The position numbers and the translations under genes were made by a program. DNA of 5,238 bases from Thermoplasmata archaeon (GTDB taxonomy: Archaea; Thermoplasmatota; Thermoplasmata; UBA184), in assembly GCA_021827545.1 (NCBI GenBank), contig JAKAVH010000069.1, positions 1 through 5,238 of the forward strand, read 5' to 3'. The notes beneath the pieces were generated by a model. It did no database searches. It had not been told where the DNA came from and worked only from the letters and a program-made list of their open reading frames with translations. This document shows, one piece after another, positions 4,616 through 5,238 of this stretch. Within the stretch, counting starts at the first letter, position 1, and every line of letters starts with the position of its first letter.

Positions 4616-5238
4616 ATCCGATCGTAAAGGTCGTCGTCGCCGGCTTGGTCGCCGCGGCGACGGAAGTCGGGGTGGCGCTGCCGGCGGAGACCGTCCGCGC
4701 CCAGCTCGCGCTGGACGGCGGCCCGCAGGGGGACCTCGCCCTCCCCCTGCATCGGCTCGCCCAGGTTGCCGGCCGTCCCGCGAACTCGCTCGCGGCGGAG
4801 CTCGCCGCCCACTTTCCCCCTTCGCCGATCCTTTCTTCGGTGGTGGCGACGGGGGCGTACGTCAATTTCGTTGCCGACTCCGCGCGACTCACCCAGGAGA
4901 CGCTCGACCTCGTTCTCGCCCACGGCGGGCGCTACGGGTCCGGACCCGCGCTTCCCGAGACCGCCTGCGTGGAGCACACGAGCGCGAACCCGACGGGTCC
5001 GTTCCACATCGGCCGGGTCCGCAACGCCATCATCGGGGACACCTTCGCCCGGATCCTCCGGGCCTCGGGCGTCCCGGTCACGACGCAGTACTACATCGAC
5101 GACATGGGCCGGCAGGCCGCGATGATCACCTGGATCTGGTCGAAGCCCCGCGCGGAGTGGCCCGACCCGATCCGGCGCGCGGCCGAGGGCGAGGAGGTCG
5201 GAGAGAAGCCCGACCGTCACCGGGGCCGGCCGTACCCG
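4570..5238 (+). CDS. argS: Arginyl-tRNA synthetase, N-terminal part (runs off right edge)
   Basis: This class I synthetase charges tRNA-Arg with arginine in the cytosol. The first 223 codons are present and the frame is open to the edge. After a short non-conserved start (1-14), the ArgS-specific N-terminal additional domain for tRNA D-loop recognition covers about 15-112, with GDLALPLHRLAQ (54-65) and the TGAYVNFVAD strand (94-103). The catalytic domain then opens with VEHTSANPTGPFHIGRVRNA (134-153), where H146-I-G-R149 is the ArgS form of the HIGH motif. YYIDDMGRQAA (174-184) follows, and then an insertion rich in charged residues (about 190-223) of the kind seen in archaeal enzymes. The KMSK region lies outside the window. 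The ATG at 4570 has GGAG 6 bases upstream; the ATG at 4611 is out of frame. It is divergent from the thiI-like gene, and its start codon lies in an inverted repeat. Confidence 0.97.
   Translation, partial: MDRSEALPSGPTDPWDPIVKVVVAGLVAAATEVGVALPAETVRAQLALDGGPQGDLALPLHRLAQVAGRPANSLAAELAAHFPPSPILSSVVATGAYVNFVADSARLTQETLDLVLAHGGRYGSGPALPETACVEHTSANPTGPFHIGRVRNAIIGDTFARILRASGVPVTTQYYIDDMGRQAAMITWIWSKPRAEWPDPIRRAAEGEEVGEKPDRHRGRPYP

Noticed and set aside
4570..4620. Insertion-sequence end or attachment site suggested by the inverted repeat
   Set aside because: It lies across the start of an intact core gene, there is no transposase or target-site duplication, and no second copy occurs in the window.

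Overview
The window is a strongly GC-rich (roughly 70% by eye), gene-dense stretch of archaeal chromosome. The archaeal call rests on a prefoldin alpha subunit, ribosomal protein LX (eL20/L18Ae, found only in archaea and eukaryotes), the LX-prefoldin-FtsY gene order, an archaeal-type ArgS, and A/T-rich TATA-like boxes close to start codons. A high-GC Thermoplasmatota-type lineage is my best guess, with low confidence and from general impression only.

Layout: all genes but one lie on the minus strand. Read in their own direction, starting near base 4515, they are: a ThiI-like THUMP protein (4515-3616), a small unknown protein (3619-3380), a large FAD-dependent GMC oxidoreductase of the long-chain-alcohol-oxidase type (3358-1349), ribosomal protein LX (1310-1122), a 317-bp gap without a gene, prefoldin alpha (804-331), and the start of the SRP receptor FtsY (347 to beyond base 1). 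Arginyl-tRNA synthetase is divergent on the plus strand (4570 to beyond the right end). A 54-bp spacer separates it from the ThiI-like gene.

Functionally, LX, prefoldin, FtsY and ArgS are core translation, folding and targeting genes. The three-gene block between them looks accessory. Its ThiI-like protein keeps the tRNA-binding (NFLD and THUMP) part and a recognisable remnant of the ATP-pyrophosphatase domain, but the SGGxDS PP-loop is replaced by VDGPRG and only one cysteine remains. It is therefore unlikely to carry out normal s4U synthesis. Its stop overlaps a GTG start for the unknown 79-residue protein, which ends 21 bp before the GMC oxidoreductase. That enzyme carries a four-cysteine cluster (C-x3-C-x2-C-x3-C) that could bind Fe-S.

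The tetranucleotide TTAA occurs only four times in the window, always at gene boundaries. Three of these form a shared TTAAGAC box upstream of argS, LX and prefoldin, probably the TATA element of this organism. An 11-bp perfect inverted repeat spans the argS start codon.
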